IMG/VR virus record: IMGVR_UViG_3300007512_000021
Span: 1-64,000 of that record
DNA from: a virus
DNA length: 64,000 nt
Strand: one strand, 5' to 3'
Both the position numbers and the translations under genes were made by a program. Position 1 is the first letter of the stretch. The number at the start of each line of letters is the position of its first letter. Of the stretch, positions 1-7,000 are shown one piece after another. A model generated the notes under the pieces. It did no database searches. It had not been told where the DNA came from and saw only the letters and a list, made by a program, of their open reading frames with translations.

Positions 1-644
1 ACCAACGCTTCGTTGTAGATGACGCTGTAGAGCAACAGGTCTTCTCTCTCTTGGGCGATCAAAGTAAGCAAGCCCAAACCCTTATCGAGCTTCGGGAAGC
101 CCTTACAACGCAAGTGGAGCGGGTTTCTGAGGCTTTAGAAGCTATCTCTACCGACCTCTTGGCCCAAACCGTTGCCCTTGGCACAGGGAGGCGGGGGGAA
201 GCTCGCTTTGAAGTCGATCCAGATGGGAAATTGGTTCTGGTTGTATCCTATGGTGGGGAAGCTCTCGATCCACTAAATCGAGGGGACTTGAAGCCAGCTT
301 GGATCAAACGAAATGATCGAAAGCCTCGCCAAAGCGTAGAACCCCCCAAAGCCGTAGAACCCCCCAAAAAGAAGAAGGGGTTCATCAAGACCGCACCCGC
401 CATCTCCAAACCCACTCCTGTCACTCCTGTCACTTCAAATATGGATGACTTAGATGATCTCTTGGTGGGTTTTGGAGAGGACGAACTCACCGAAACGGTA
501 AGTGCGGAAGTACCTGAAGCCTACACGCCCCCTGCCCGATCTCGCCTACGGCGGATACCAGGGCAAAAGGTAACGAAGTCAAAAGGTAACGGAAAAGGGT
601 CTCTTTCGAGTTTATTGTCTTTAGACAAAGAAAACGAGGACTGA
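1..644 (+). CDS. Unknown protein with Pro/Lys-rich linker, 5' partial
   Basis: This is the only convincing plus-strand gene. The frame is open from base 3 of the window; a TTG at 51 is possible, but the upstream codons read as ordinary protein (QRFVVDDAVEQQ...), so the gene probably begins outside the window. The N-terminal part is helical and charged. It is followed by a short beta-rich stretch and a Pro/Lys linker containing two copies of (S/A)VEPPK. Then come a TPVTPVT stretch, an acidic patch (DDLDDLL) and a Ser/Lys-rich tail ending LDKENED. This layout (folded head, flexible linker, acidic C-terminal peptide) is common in proteins that bind partners through their tail, but I do not recognise a family. 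It converges on the minus-strand operon, and a bidirectional hairpin separates the two. It may belong to a different functional module from the tail genes. The coding call is fairly sure; the function is unknown. Confidence 0.75.
   Translation, partial: QRFVVDDAVEQQVFSLLGDQSKQAQTLIELREALTTQVERVSEALEAISTDLLAQTVALGTGRRGEARFEVDPDGKLVLVVSYGGEALDPLNRGDLKPAWIKRNDRKPRQSVEPPKAVEPPKKKKGFIKTAPAISKPTPVTPVTSNMDDLDDLLVGFGEDELTETVSAEVPEAYTPPARSRLRRIPGQKVTKSKGNGKGSLSSLLSLDKENED
335..368 (+). repeat. 16-bp direct repeat encoding VEPPK
   Basis: Two identical 16-base copies (cgtagaaccccccaaa) start at 335 and 353, an 18-base period that preserves the reading frame and encodes (S/A)VEPPK twice. A nearby 9-base tandem repeat around 415..432 encodes TPVTPVT. 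Both lie in the linker of the plus-strand gene and look like slippage-derived linker extension. Confidence 0.8.
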
Positions 645-664
645 CCCTTACGGGGCAATCCTCG
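635..664. terminator. Bidirectional hairpin terminator between convergent genes
   Basis: The arms cgagga (635-640) and tcctcg (659-664) pair perfectly, and an inner ccc/ggg pair extends the stem around a ttac loop. The hairpin overlaps the stop codon of the plus-strand gene (642-644). Read on the minus strand it is followed by TTTTC, and read on the plus strand by TTTC. It sits 28 bases past the end of the last minus-strand gene, so it can stop transcription from both sides. Confidence 0.7.
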
Positions 665-692
665 TTTCATAAGCTCTTTTGAGAAGCGTCTG

Positions 693-1250
693 TTAGCCAG
701 CGAAAGTAAGCTGAAGCGTACAACCCTGACCACCACCGTTGTCCGACCATGTGCAAGTAAGCACATCATCAGCAGACAGGTCGGCGGCTTCGTCTTCGAG
801 AGTCAGTTCGCCCAAGCCAGTGACAGCAGCACCGTCAGCAGCCGTGACCATATCGTCTCCATCGGAGTTCTGAATGGTCATCGTAGCACCAGCATCGGAA
901 GCACCAGAGGTGACAATGCTTGCACCAACGAGCTTGCCCAACGCTCCAATCGCAACGACATCCGCATCAGCCAAGACCACTGAAAGGGTCTGACCAACGG
1001 AATCGCCACGCTCGAAGGTAGCGGAAGCGAAACCAGCAGAAATCGCAGAGCGAATCACGCCAGACTCGAAGCTACGAGCAACGTCAGCGGTGTAAACAAG
1101 GTCGCTGGTTCCACTTTCGGGAACATACACGGCACCAGCCTTGCTGTTCTCGTGAATGGGGCCATCGGTGGCATCATTTACATCAGAAATAAGAAGGGAA
1201 CCGTCGCTTGCGCCAAGGTGGGTTACCCGAATGAACAATCCTTCAGCCAT
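693..1250 (-). CDS. Virion-like protein, paralogue of the preceding gene (MAEGLFIRV family)
   Basis: A 185-aa protein starting at an ATG with AAGGAG seven bases upstream. It is the second of two tandem paralogues. It shares with 1275..1853 the N-terminus MAEGLFIRV, the motifs DATDGP, (A/L)YVP, DVARSFESG, RGDS and ALGK, and the C-terminus QLTFAG. It is rich in Ala, Gly, Ser, Thr and Asp, has almost no Lys, and looks wholly beta-stranded with no signal peptide or membrane segment. This composition is typical of small surface or decoration proteins of phage particles, but no named family was recognised. As the last gene of the minus-strand block, just before a terminator, it may be expressed strongly together with its paralogue. 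The RGDS tetrapeptide sits in a conserved FxRGDSxG context and is probably structural rather than an integrin-type signal. Role in the virion is inference. Confidence 0.8.
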   Translation of the reverse strand: MAEGLFIRVTHLGASDGSLLISDVNDATDGPIHENSKAGAVYVPESGTSDLVYTADVARSFESGVIRSAISAGFASATFERGDSVGQTLSVVLADADVVAIGALGKLVGASIVTSGASDAGATMTIQNSDGDDMVTAADGAAVTGLGELTLEDEAADLSADDVLTCTWSDNGGGQGCTLQLTFAG

Positions 1251-1274
1251 GATATTTCTCCTTAGATAGACTGT

Positions 1275-1853
1275 TTAGGCATCCGCACCAGCGAATGTGA
1301 GTTGAACCGTCGCCCGTTGAATGGCGGCGGCGGAAACAAGAGTGATAGTAAGAACTTCGTCGGCGGCTACATCAGCGGCTTCGTCGGCCAGCGTCAAGTC
1401 TGACAGGCCGTCGAGGGCTGCGACATCGGCGGCCACATTTCCATCCAACACTCCACCAGCCGAGGCACCTTCGACGTTGATGGTTGCGGGATCGTTAAGT
1501 GCGCCAGAAGAGATGATTTTCACGCTTACGATTTTGCCGAGAGCGGCGGCTACTTGAGCCGTTCCGTGGGCTACGACAACTGCGATAGTCTCGCCAGCCG
1601 AATCGCCTCGCAAGAACTCTGCCGTAAGCGTACCTGCGTCAATCATTCCTCGAAGGCATCCGCTTTCAAAGCTGCGAGCAACATCGCCTGAATAAGCAAC
1701 ATCCACTGAACCGCCACCCGGAACATAAAGAGCACCGGATCGAGTCAACCCGTGTTGGGGACCGTCCGTTGCATCGTAACAATCGTCAAGCAAAACGGAG
1801 GGAGTGGTACTCGCCGCTGCGTTGCTGACTCTGATAAATAATCCTTCAGCCAT
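1275..1853 (-). CDS. Virion-like protein, first of a tandem paralogous pair (MAEGLFIRV family)
   Basis: A 192-aa protein with an AGGAG site nine bases before its ATG. It aligns along its whole length with 693..1250, sharing MAEGLFIRV, DATDGP, DVARSFESG, RGDSAG, ALGK and QLTFAG. It differs mainly in the middle (residues about 105-150) and ends with three extra residues, ADA. The 24-base spacer between the two genes holds only the second ribosome binding site, so they form one transcription unit. Like its partner it is acidic, Ala/Gly/Ser-rich and predicted to be all beta. Tandem duplication followed by divergence suggests two versions of a repeated virion subunit, such as a decoration or fibre-tip protein. 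No family was recognised, so that role is a guess from composition and position downstream of tail genes. Confidence 0.8.
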   Translation of the reverse strand: MAEGLFIRVSNAAASTTPSVLLDDCYDATDGPQHGLTRSGALYVPGGGSVDVAYSGDVARSFESGCLRGMIDAGTLTAEFLRGDSAGETIAVVVAHGTAQVAAALGKIVSVKIISSGALNDPATINVEGASAGGVLDGNVAADVAALDGLSDLTLADEAADVAADEVLTITLVSAAAIQRATVQLTFAGADA

Positions 1854-2005
1854 TTTTCCTATCTCCTAATCGAGAGGTTCAGTTTCAATTTACCCCCGAC
1901 AGGAGGTGCCTCATTCTACTTGTGGGGACTATAAAGGCTCTAACGGGAGCAAAGGACATAAATCCCCTCCAATCTTCCACCCTTCTACAAATATAGAGGG
2001 GGTAT
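1854..2005 (-). promoter_or_regulatory. Longest spacer: candidate promoter region for the paralogue pair
   Basis: This 152-base spacer lies between guaC and the paralogue pair and is the longest gene-free stretch in the window. On the minus strand it holds TCTATATTTG (plus strand 1988..1997), a ten-base motif found again in the spacer after the beta-helix gene. It also holds CCTTTATAGTCCCC (plus strand 1924..1937), which resembles sequences in other spacers. No convincing -35 hexamer was found at the usual distance. A 24-codon reading frame (1885..1959, minus) with GGAGG before its ATG also lies here, but it is too short to trust. Confidence 0.3.
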
Positions 2006-3031
2006 CTAAACGAAAACGCCATTGAATTGCTGAGTGCATCGCACGAAAGTCGTGCATTTGCTCAACTGTTTGAGCGTGGGGGCACCTACATAGGTACAGG
2101 TAGAACGGACTCCGCCGAGAATGTTTTTTATAGTGTCATCTACGGACCCTCGAAAAGGAACCTCAACGAGCCGCCCCTCTGAGGATCGGTAGTCAGCTAT
2201 CCCTCCATGGTGTTTGTCCATGGCGGCATCTGAACTCATACCGTAGAACTGAACATTGGATTCACCGTTCTTCTCAACCACGGTGCCGCCCCCTTCTGTG
2301 TGGCCAGCAAACATGCCACCGAGCATGACGAAATCAGCCCCCGCAGCGAAGGCTTTGGCTACATCTCCTGGGCAGGTACACCCGCCATCGGCAATAACGT
2401 GGCCCCCAAGCCCGTGAGCGGCATCCGCACACTCGATCACGGCACTAAGCTGTGGATACCCCACCCCCGTCTGAATACGGGTTGTACAGACCGATCCTGG
2501 GCCAATACCGACCTTTACGATGTCGGCCCCGCTCATAATCAGTTCTTGGGTCATGTCGGCTGTTACGACATTTCCAGCAATAATAGTGACATGGGGACAT
2601 TTCTCTCGAACCTGTCGCACGAAATCAACGAAATGTTCGGAATACCCGTTCGCAATATCGATACAGACAAACCGAAGGCATTGTCGGGTAAGGAGCTTTT
2701 CAGTCTTTTCCCAGTCAGCCCTTCCTGTTCCTGTACTGATGGCGATCCTGTCGGGATCAACCATCTCCGCATAAAGATCCCAATCCCGATGACCGTAATG
2801 CTTCGCTATACAGGTGAACAGGCCCCGTTCCGCTAAGGCGTGGTGCATGTTGAATGTACCCACCCCATCCATATTGGCGGCCATGATCGGGATACCGCTC
2901 CATGATTTCTGGCTGTGCTTAAATGTGTAGGTCCGAAATAGATCCACCTCTTTTCGAGAGCGAAGAGTGCTCCGCTTAGGGCGGATCAGGACATCTTTGT
3001 AGTCGAGCTTGAGGTCGCTTTCGATTCGCAT
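2006..3031 (-). CDS. guaC: GMP reductase
   Basis: GMP reductase catalyses the NADPH-dependent reductive deamination of GMP to IMP and ammonia, moving guanine nucleotides back to the branch point of purine synthesis. The 341-aa product matches the bacterial GuaC family from end to end: [20 protein letters not shown] at the start, GNVVT, the catalytic loop GPGSVCTTR (Cys182, Thr184), [20 protein letters not shown], the DGGC and MLGGM phosphate-binding region, and YGMSS. There is no CBS domain, which separates it from IMP dehydrogenase. A TTG at 3058 would add nine residues, but the ATG at 3031 matches the family N-terminus. The gene lies just downstream of a strong hairpin terminator and needs read-through or its own promoter. 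A purine-salvage enzyme among late structural genes is odd. It may rebalance guanine and adenine pools in the infected cell (inference). Confidence 0.96.
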   Translation of the reverse strand: MRIESDLKLDYKDVLIRPKRSTLRSRKEVDLFRTYTFKHSQKSWSGIPIMAANMDGVGTFNMHHALAERGLFTCIAKHYGHRDWDLYAEMVDPDRIAISTGTGRADWEKTEKLLTRQCLRFVCIDIANGYSEHFVDFVRQVREKCPHVTIIAGNVVTADMTQELIMSGADIVKVGIGPGSVCTTRIQTGVGYPQLSAVIECADAAHGLGGHVIADGGCTCPGDVAKAFAAGADFVMLGGMFAGHTEGGGTVVEKNGESNVQFYGMSSDAAMDKHHGGIADYRSSEGRLVEVPFRGSVDDTIKNILGGVRSTCTYVGAPTLKQLSKCTTFVRCTQQFNGVFV

Positions 3032-3070
3032 AGGCCATCTCTTGGCAAGGCTAATCAAACTCTACCCACA

Positions 3071-3100
3071 AAAAAGCCACCCTCGGAAGGATGGCTTTTT
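3071..3100. terminator. Strong bidirectional hairpin terminator after the holin-like gene
   Basis: The arms aaaaagcca (71-79) and tggcttttt (92-100) pair perfectly. One mismatch is followed by two more G-C pairs around a six-base loop. Read on the minus strand the stem runs into six T residues, a textbook intrinsic terminator for the long tail operon ending at 3124. Read on the plus strand it also ends in TTTTT. Only about 40 bases separate it from the start of guaC. Confidence 0.85.
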
Positions 3101-3123
3101 CAGGGTCGGGTATTTAGAGCAGA

Positions 3124-3750
3124 TTAAGCAGCCGCTTCGTCTGCTGTGGTGTCTTTCTTCTTCAAGACATGCTTGAACATCGATTCCCACAATGCGATTG
3201 CACTCGCACCTGACAGGAAGGCGGTGTACAGGGCTTCGCCCCAATGCACTGAGCCAAAAGCGAGGGAAGTTCCAAGAGAACTCACACAAGCCAAGCCCAT
3301 CGTAACCCAAGGCACGGCGTTCTTAGGTAGAAATCCAAGAAGAGAGAAGGTCTTCGATCCAAAAGAGATGTTGAAGCGGCCAACCCATACGAAAAGCATG
3401 ATGATCAAGCCAGCCAGAACGCCTTTGCCTTCTGCCGAACCCTTATGCTTCCCGTCTTGGACATGGTTGAAAATCTGTTGAACCAGATTGAACCCTTCAG
3501 CGATCTCAAATTCACCCTCCTTAGGGGCATCTGCTGTTGGAGCCGTAGTTCCCTCAACGACCGCCTTGACGACTTCTTCGGTGGCTTCCTTCGCCTCCTT
3601 TGCGTCTGCCTCTTCACCAGAGGCTTTATCGGCATCATTGGCCACATCCGTAAGGGAGGGGCGTTCGCCGGGTACTGGCTCTTGTGCCATTGTGGGATTT
3701 GCGAAACATGCGAGAGCTACCACCAAGGCAGCGTGTTTTAGGAATTTCAT
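3124..3750 (-). CDS. Exported membrane protein, holin candidate
   Basis: A 208-aa protein beginning at an ATG with AAGGAG seven bases upstream. Residues 1-22 form a classical signal peptide: MKFLKH, a hydrophobic core, then a small-residue cleavage site TMA before QEP. Residues about 24-100 are Glu/Lys/Ala-rich and probably extracytoplasmic and partly helical. Three hydrophobic segments follow at roughly 110-124, 145-166 and 172-192, and then a basic-to-acidic tail KHVLKKKDTTADEAAA. Three membrane spans plus charged tails, at the end of the tail operon just before a strong terminator, is where many phages keep lysis genes. Holin is therefore the best guess. A cleaved signal peptide and long acidic ectodomain are unusual for a holin, so another inner-membrane role is possible. 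No endolysin was recognised in this window. Confidence 0.8.
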   Translation of the reverse strand: MKFLKHAALVVALACFANPTMAQEPVPGERPSLTDVANDADKASGEEADAKEAKEATEEVVKAVVEGTTAPTADAPKEGEFEIAEGFNLVQQIFNHVQDGKHKGSAEGKGVLAGLIIMLFVWVGRFNISFGSKTFSLLGFLPKNAVPWVTMGLACVSSLGTSLAFGSVHWGEALYTAFLSGASAIALWESMFKHVLKKKDTTADEAAA

Positions 3751-3752
3751 CG

Positions 3753-4010
3753 TTAGTCTCCTTTTCGAGTCTTATTCGTTCCAATTGCCCAAGGTGTAGC
3801 ATCCTCAGGGATTGCACCCGGTAATACTACCCTTCCCTCAAGGGCATAATCCTTTCCGCCCGCAATTTCATCTAACCGCTTTTTTACGGCGGCTCGTTGC
3901 TGTTCGGAAAGAGCAGGGTTCAATAAGGCTCGCCTCAATGACTTGCGCCACCTTTCTACGTGGGGAGACTTCTTTTTTGGGGAGATTTCTTTTGAGCTAA
4001 TTCGGTGCAT
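3753..4010 (-). CDS. Small basic helical protein, unknown
   Basis: An 85-aa protein whose ATG overlaps the stop codon of the 1902-aa gene upstream (TAATG), implying translational coupling. The first half is very basic (ISSKEISPKKKSPHVERWRK), followed by a helix-forming stretch ending in LSEQQRAAVKKRLDEIAGG. The second half is less structured and contains LEGRVVLPGAIPEDATPW. No membrane segment or signal peptide is present. The basic helix could bind DNA, RNA or an acidic partner protein. Its place between the last giant virion protein and the holin-like gene suggests a late function such as assembly chaperone, but I do not recognise a family. Confidence 0.75.
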   Translation of the reverse strand: MHRISSKEISPKKKSPHVERWRKSLRRALLNPALSEQQRAAVKKRLDEIAGGKDYALEGRVVLPGAIPEDATPWAIGTNKTRKGD

Positions 4011-7000
4011 TATTCGTCCTCTCCCGGATAAGCGAGTGGGGGCATATGCGGGTCAGGTAGATCCCGTCTACGAGCTTTGTGCATCGGACGACCGTCAATA
4101 CGGTATCGATCTGCTGCCGCATACCCTTCACCGAACCCTGTGGGGGAAATCTCCCCGCTCAAAGTAATTCCCTCTTGTAAGGTCTTGCCGTTACTGAGGA
4201 CTCCATAAGTAACAATGAGGAGTTGGATCTCATCTCCGTCAGAACGCTTTTTCCCCACATGGGCGTTGGAAAAGGCATGTTCGTAGAAGTTCCTGACCAA
4301 TATGGCCTTACATGCGAGGGCACCGCCCTTCATCATGGGATCAAGAGATTTTGGCATCGAATCAGCTACCCAATCGATTGGGCCTCCTGGCTGATCCCCC
4401 GATAAGTTGAATACCGCCCCGCCGCCTCGATGGAGACGGAACTTCTTAACACCCGTATCCTCTGTGAAACCTTGGTAAGGGGCGTATTTGTTGATTGCCC
4501 CATCACTCATTGCGATTAACTCACCCGGCGCACCGAAAAATCGTGTGTACTCTTGTCCGTTTGCTGCCAAAGGCAAAACATTCTGAACAGGGCGGATCGC
4601 TGATGTGCTGGTACGGAAAGCCGTAGCATTGTCTCCCAGCGGGTTTTCGCAAATGAAATCGGAGTCTTGAAGTAGGATTCCCAACGGCAATCGCTCGGTC
4701 ATACCCGTCAGTCGAAGTTGGCTTTCTCCCAACCCTGCATTGACAGGAATATCCATACCGCCAGCGAAGTTCGCCGCCGTAATGTGCTTAGGGTACTGCG
4801 TATTGTCGGTCGGAACTCGAATCGAAATGATTTGGTGCGCCATCGGAGAGTCTACATCGTGTACCCAATCAGGCCCAAACCCAACCTCAACACGCATTTG
4901 ATTACCGATAGCTCCCGACTGTAGGGCTTCCAAAGTAAGGACATGCGAACCGTCCCAAGAACGGTTCCTTCCTCGACCACTGGTATCTAATGCCGATTGA
5001 AGTTCGGGATGGTGGCTAATCAGCATCCAAATGCTTTCCAAGGTGTTGTTCCAATTCTGGAACTCCGTACCCGTAGAATGCACTTTGAATTCGTTTGGAC
5101 CCCATGGGCCAGCTTCCCAGTCAGCCTTTCCTGTAAAGGTAACTCGGCCCCCGTCCAAACGAGTAATCGTAATTTGGAAATCATGGAGAGCGGCCAACTG
5201 TTCAGGACTAATCCCAAAACGAAGCTCCGCTTGCGCCCGTGAAGGGTTCGTAATCTGCCCTTCCGTGTAGGCCCGTGATTGTACGTGCCACCGCCGAAAA
5301 TGAACCGTCGCTTGATCTTCCGTGGGAACACGGATTGAAGAACCCGATGTTGGCTCAACTACGCCCACATCAAGTGCGGTGCCAGGGTATAACTTCCCTG
5401 CGATCTTGCCCGTTCCCATTGTCGTATAGAAATCCAAGCTGGCAAGGACTTCAAACCCACGAGGGTTCGGACGCTGAACCAGCAGGTTTCCATCTTCATC
5501 GAACTGTTTGATCGATTTAGATAGTTGATGGGTCTTTAGGAGACTTAGGCTTCCATACCGCTGTTGGTAATCATGCCTGTCAATAGAGTCTCCCGAATGG
5601 GTCATAAAAGGATCACCTTGATAGGGTGTCCGTGAGTATGCGTTGTAGCCCGCATCGTTCTTGTTGGGGGCCGCTGGAACAACCATTTCCACATCAGCAA
5701 ACTCGGCCTCTCCGAGAGACGCAAGGTCTTGGGGAACGCCTGAGTGTTTACGAGCAAGCACATAGTTATTCTTGTTGATAAACCCACGAGCAAAGCCGAA
5801 CACCACACATTCAACAACATAGTCGAAATCATCAAAAGAATGGCCGTCCCAATTCTCTGACAAGGTATGGTCAATGGCCTCACTTGGAATAATGTAGGTG
5901 TGGTCGTCTTCGTTGCCTGTGATACTCCCACCGTAAGTACAAGTTGTCTCATCGTACTCGTACCCACCACCCTGTCGGATAAAGAGAGTCTGCTTGTCGG
6001 CATCTGTCTTTAGCAGGTTGGTTGGGGGGTTCTTAATCGGATTGATCCGAGCCAAATCCCCCGTAGCGTCAAACCCACCAGGAACATCGTCCTGTTGGTG
6101 CGCCTCGAATTCTTGTCGTTCGTAAACACCATACAAGCGAGCGATCCCGTAGTTCGGAGGAAGTTCAATACCTCGCATCCCGTAGCCGAGATCCGAAGAA
6201 ATCACTTCGGGGAGGTAAACTTTCCTCGCCCCAATCGTCGGAGAAGCCGTCTGAGCGATCTGATTGCGAACACCATAAATGGTGTCTGTCTGAAACAATA
6301 TCGGGGTTACTTGCTCATCTGTTGTAGAACCCTCGTTGTCCTCTCCGCCGATAATTGCGAATACATCTTCCGTCTCATTGGTGGAGTCCACGAAGAGATG
6401 GTTGATCCCAGACATGAAGGGGTCGTTGTCACCCACTCGCACATGGTACGGAATGTCCTGCCGCCCAAACTTCGGCATAACCTCTGGCGGAAGGGCAAAG
6501 CCCAACACCATGTTGGAGGTCCAAATATGTGCGGGATCTCGCAAGCTGTCTTTTGACAGCCCATGTGAATAAGTCTTTTCACCAATCAAAGAAGGGTCGG
6601 CTTCAGTTTCGTGTGTCCGAAGCGTCATTGTACGCCGTTGGAAAGGCCGCCAAATAACTGTCTTTGATCCGTGATCTACGAAAAGCTCGCACTCACGGTC
6701 CTGCTCAGACCGAAGAACAACTCGGCCACCATAATGAGGGGCCTCTGGAGCATTCCAACCCAAAGCAGGCAAATGGTTCCAAAGCTGAACGTGTGTCGGG
6801 CGATAATGCCGTTCTGTTTCAGGGAAAGAGGTGGCTCCGTTCCACTCAACATCAATTTCATTGATGTCGTTCCGAAGATAACTGGTCCCACCGTCCACAA
6901 CCGCTACCCGCTCAATCTGATCGGGAACCCGTGTTGAACCGCCCCTGGAAGGGCTGTACATAACGGAGCTTGTTAGGATTATGTTGGACTGAACAGGCTG

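Noticed and set aside
693-1250. RGDS as an integrin-type cell-binding motif
   Set aside because: RGDS is present in both paralogues, but in a conserved structural context, and a phage of bacteria has no reason to bind integrins.
1885-1959. 24-codon minus-strand frame in the longest spacer
   Set aside because: GGAGG precedes its ATG, but it is very short, overlaps promoter-like sequence and shows no other support. It is kept only as a remark.
2300-2836. 178-codon plus-strand frame opposite guaC
   Set aside because: The minus strand encodes a clear full-length GMP reductase; the antisense frame has no recognisable features.
2006-3058. IMP dehydrogenase instead of GMP reductase
   Set aside because: The N-terminus, the GPGSVCTTR context and the absence of a CBS domain match GuaC along the whole length.
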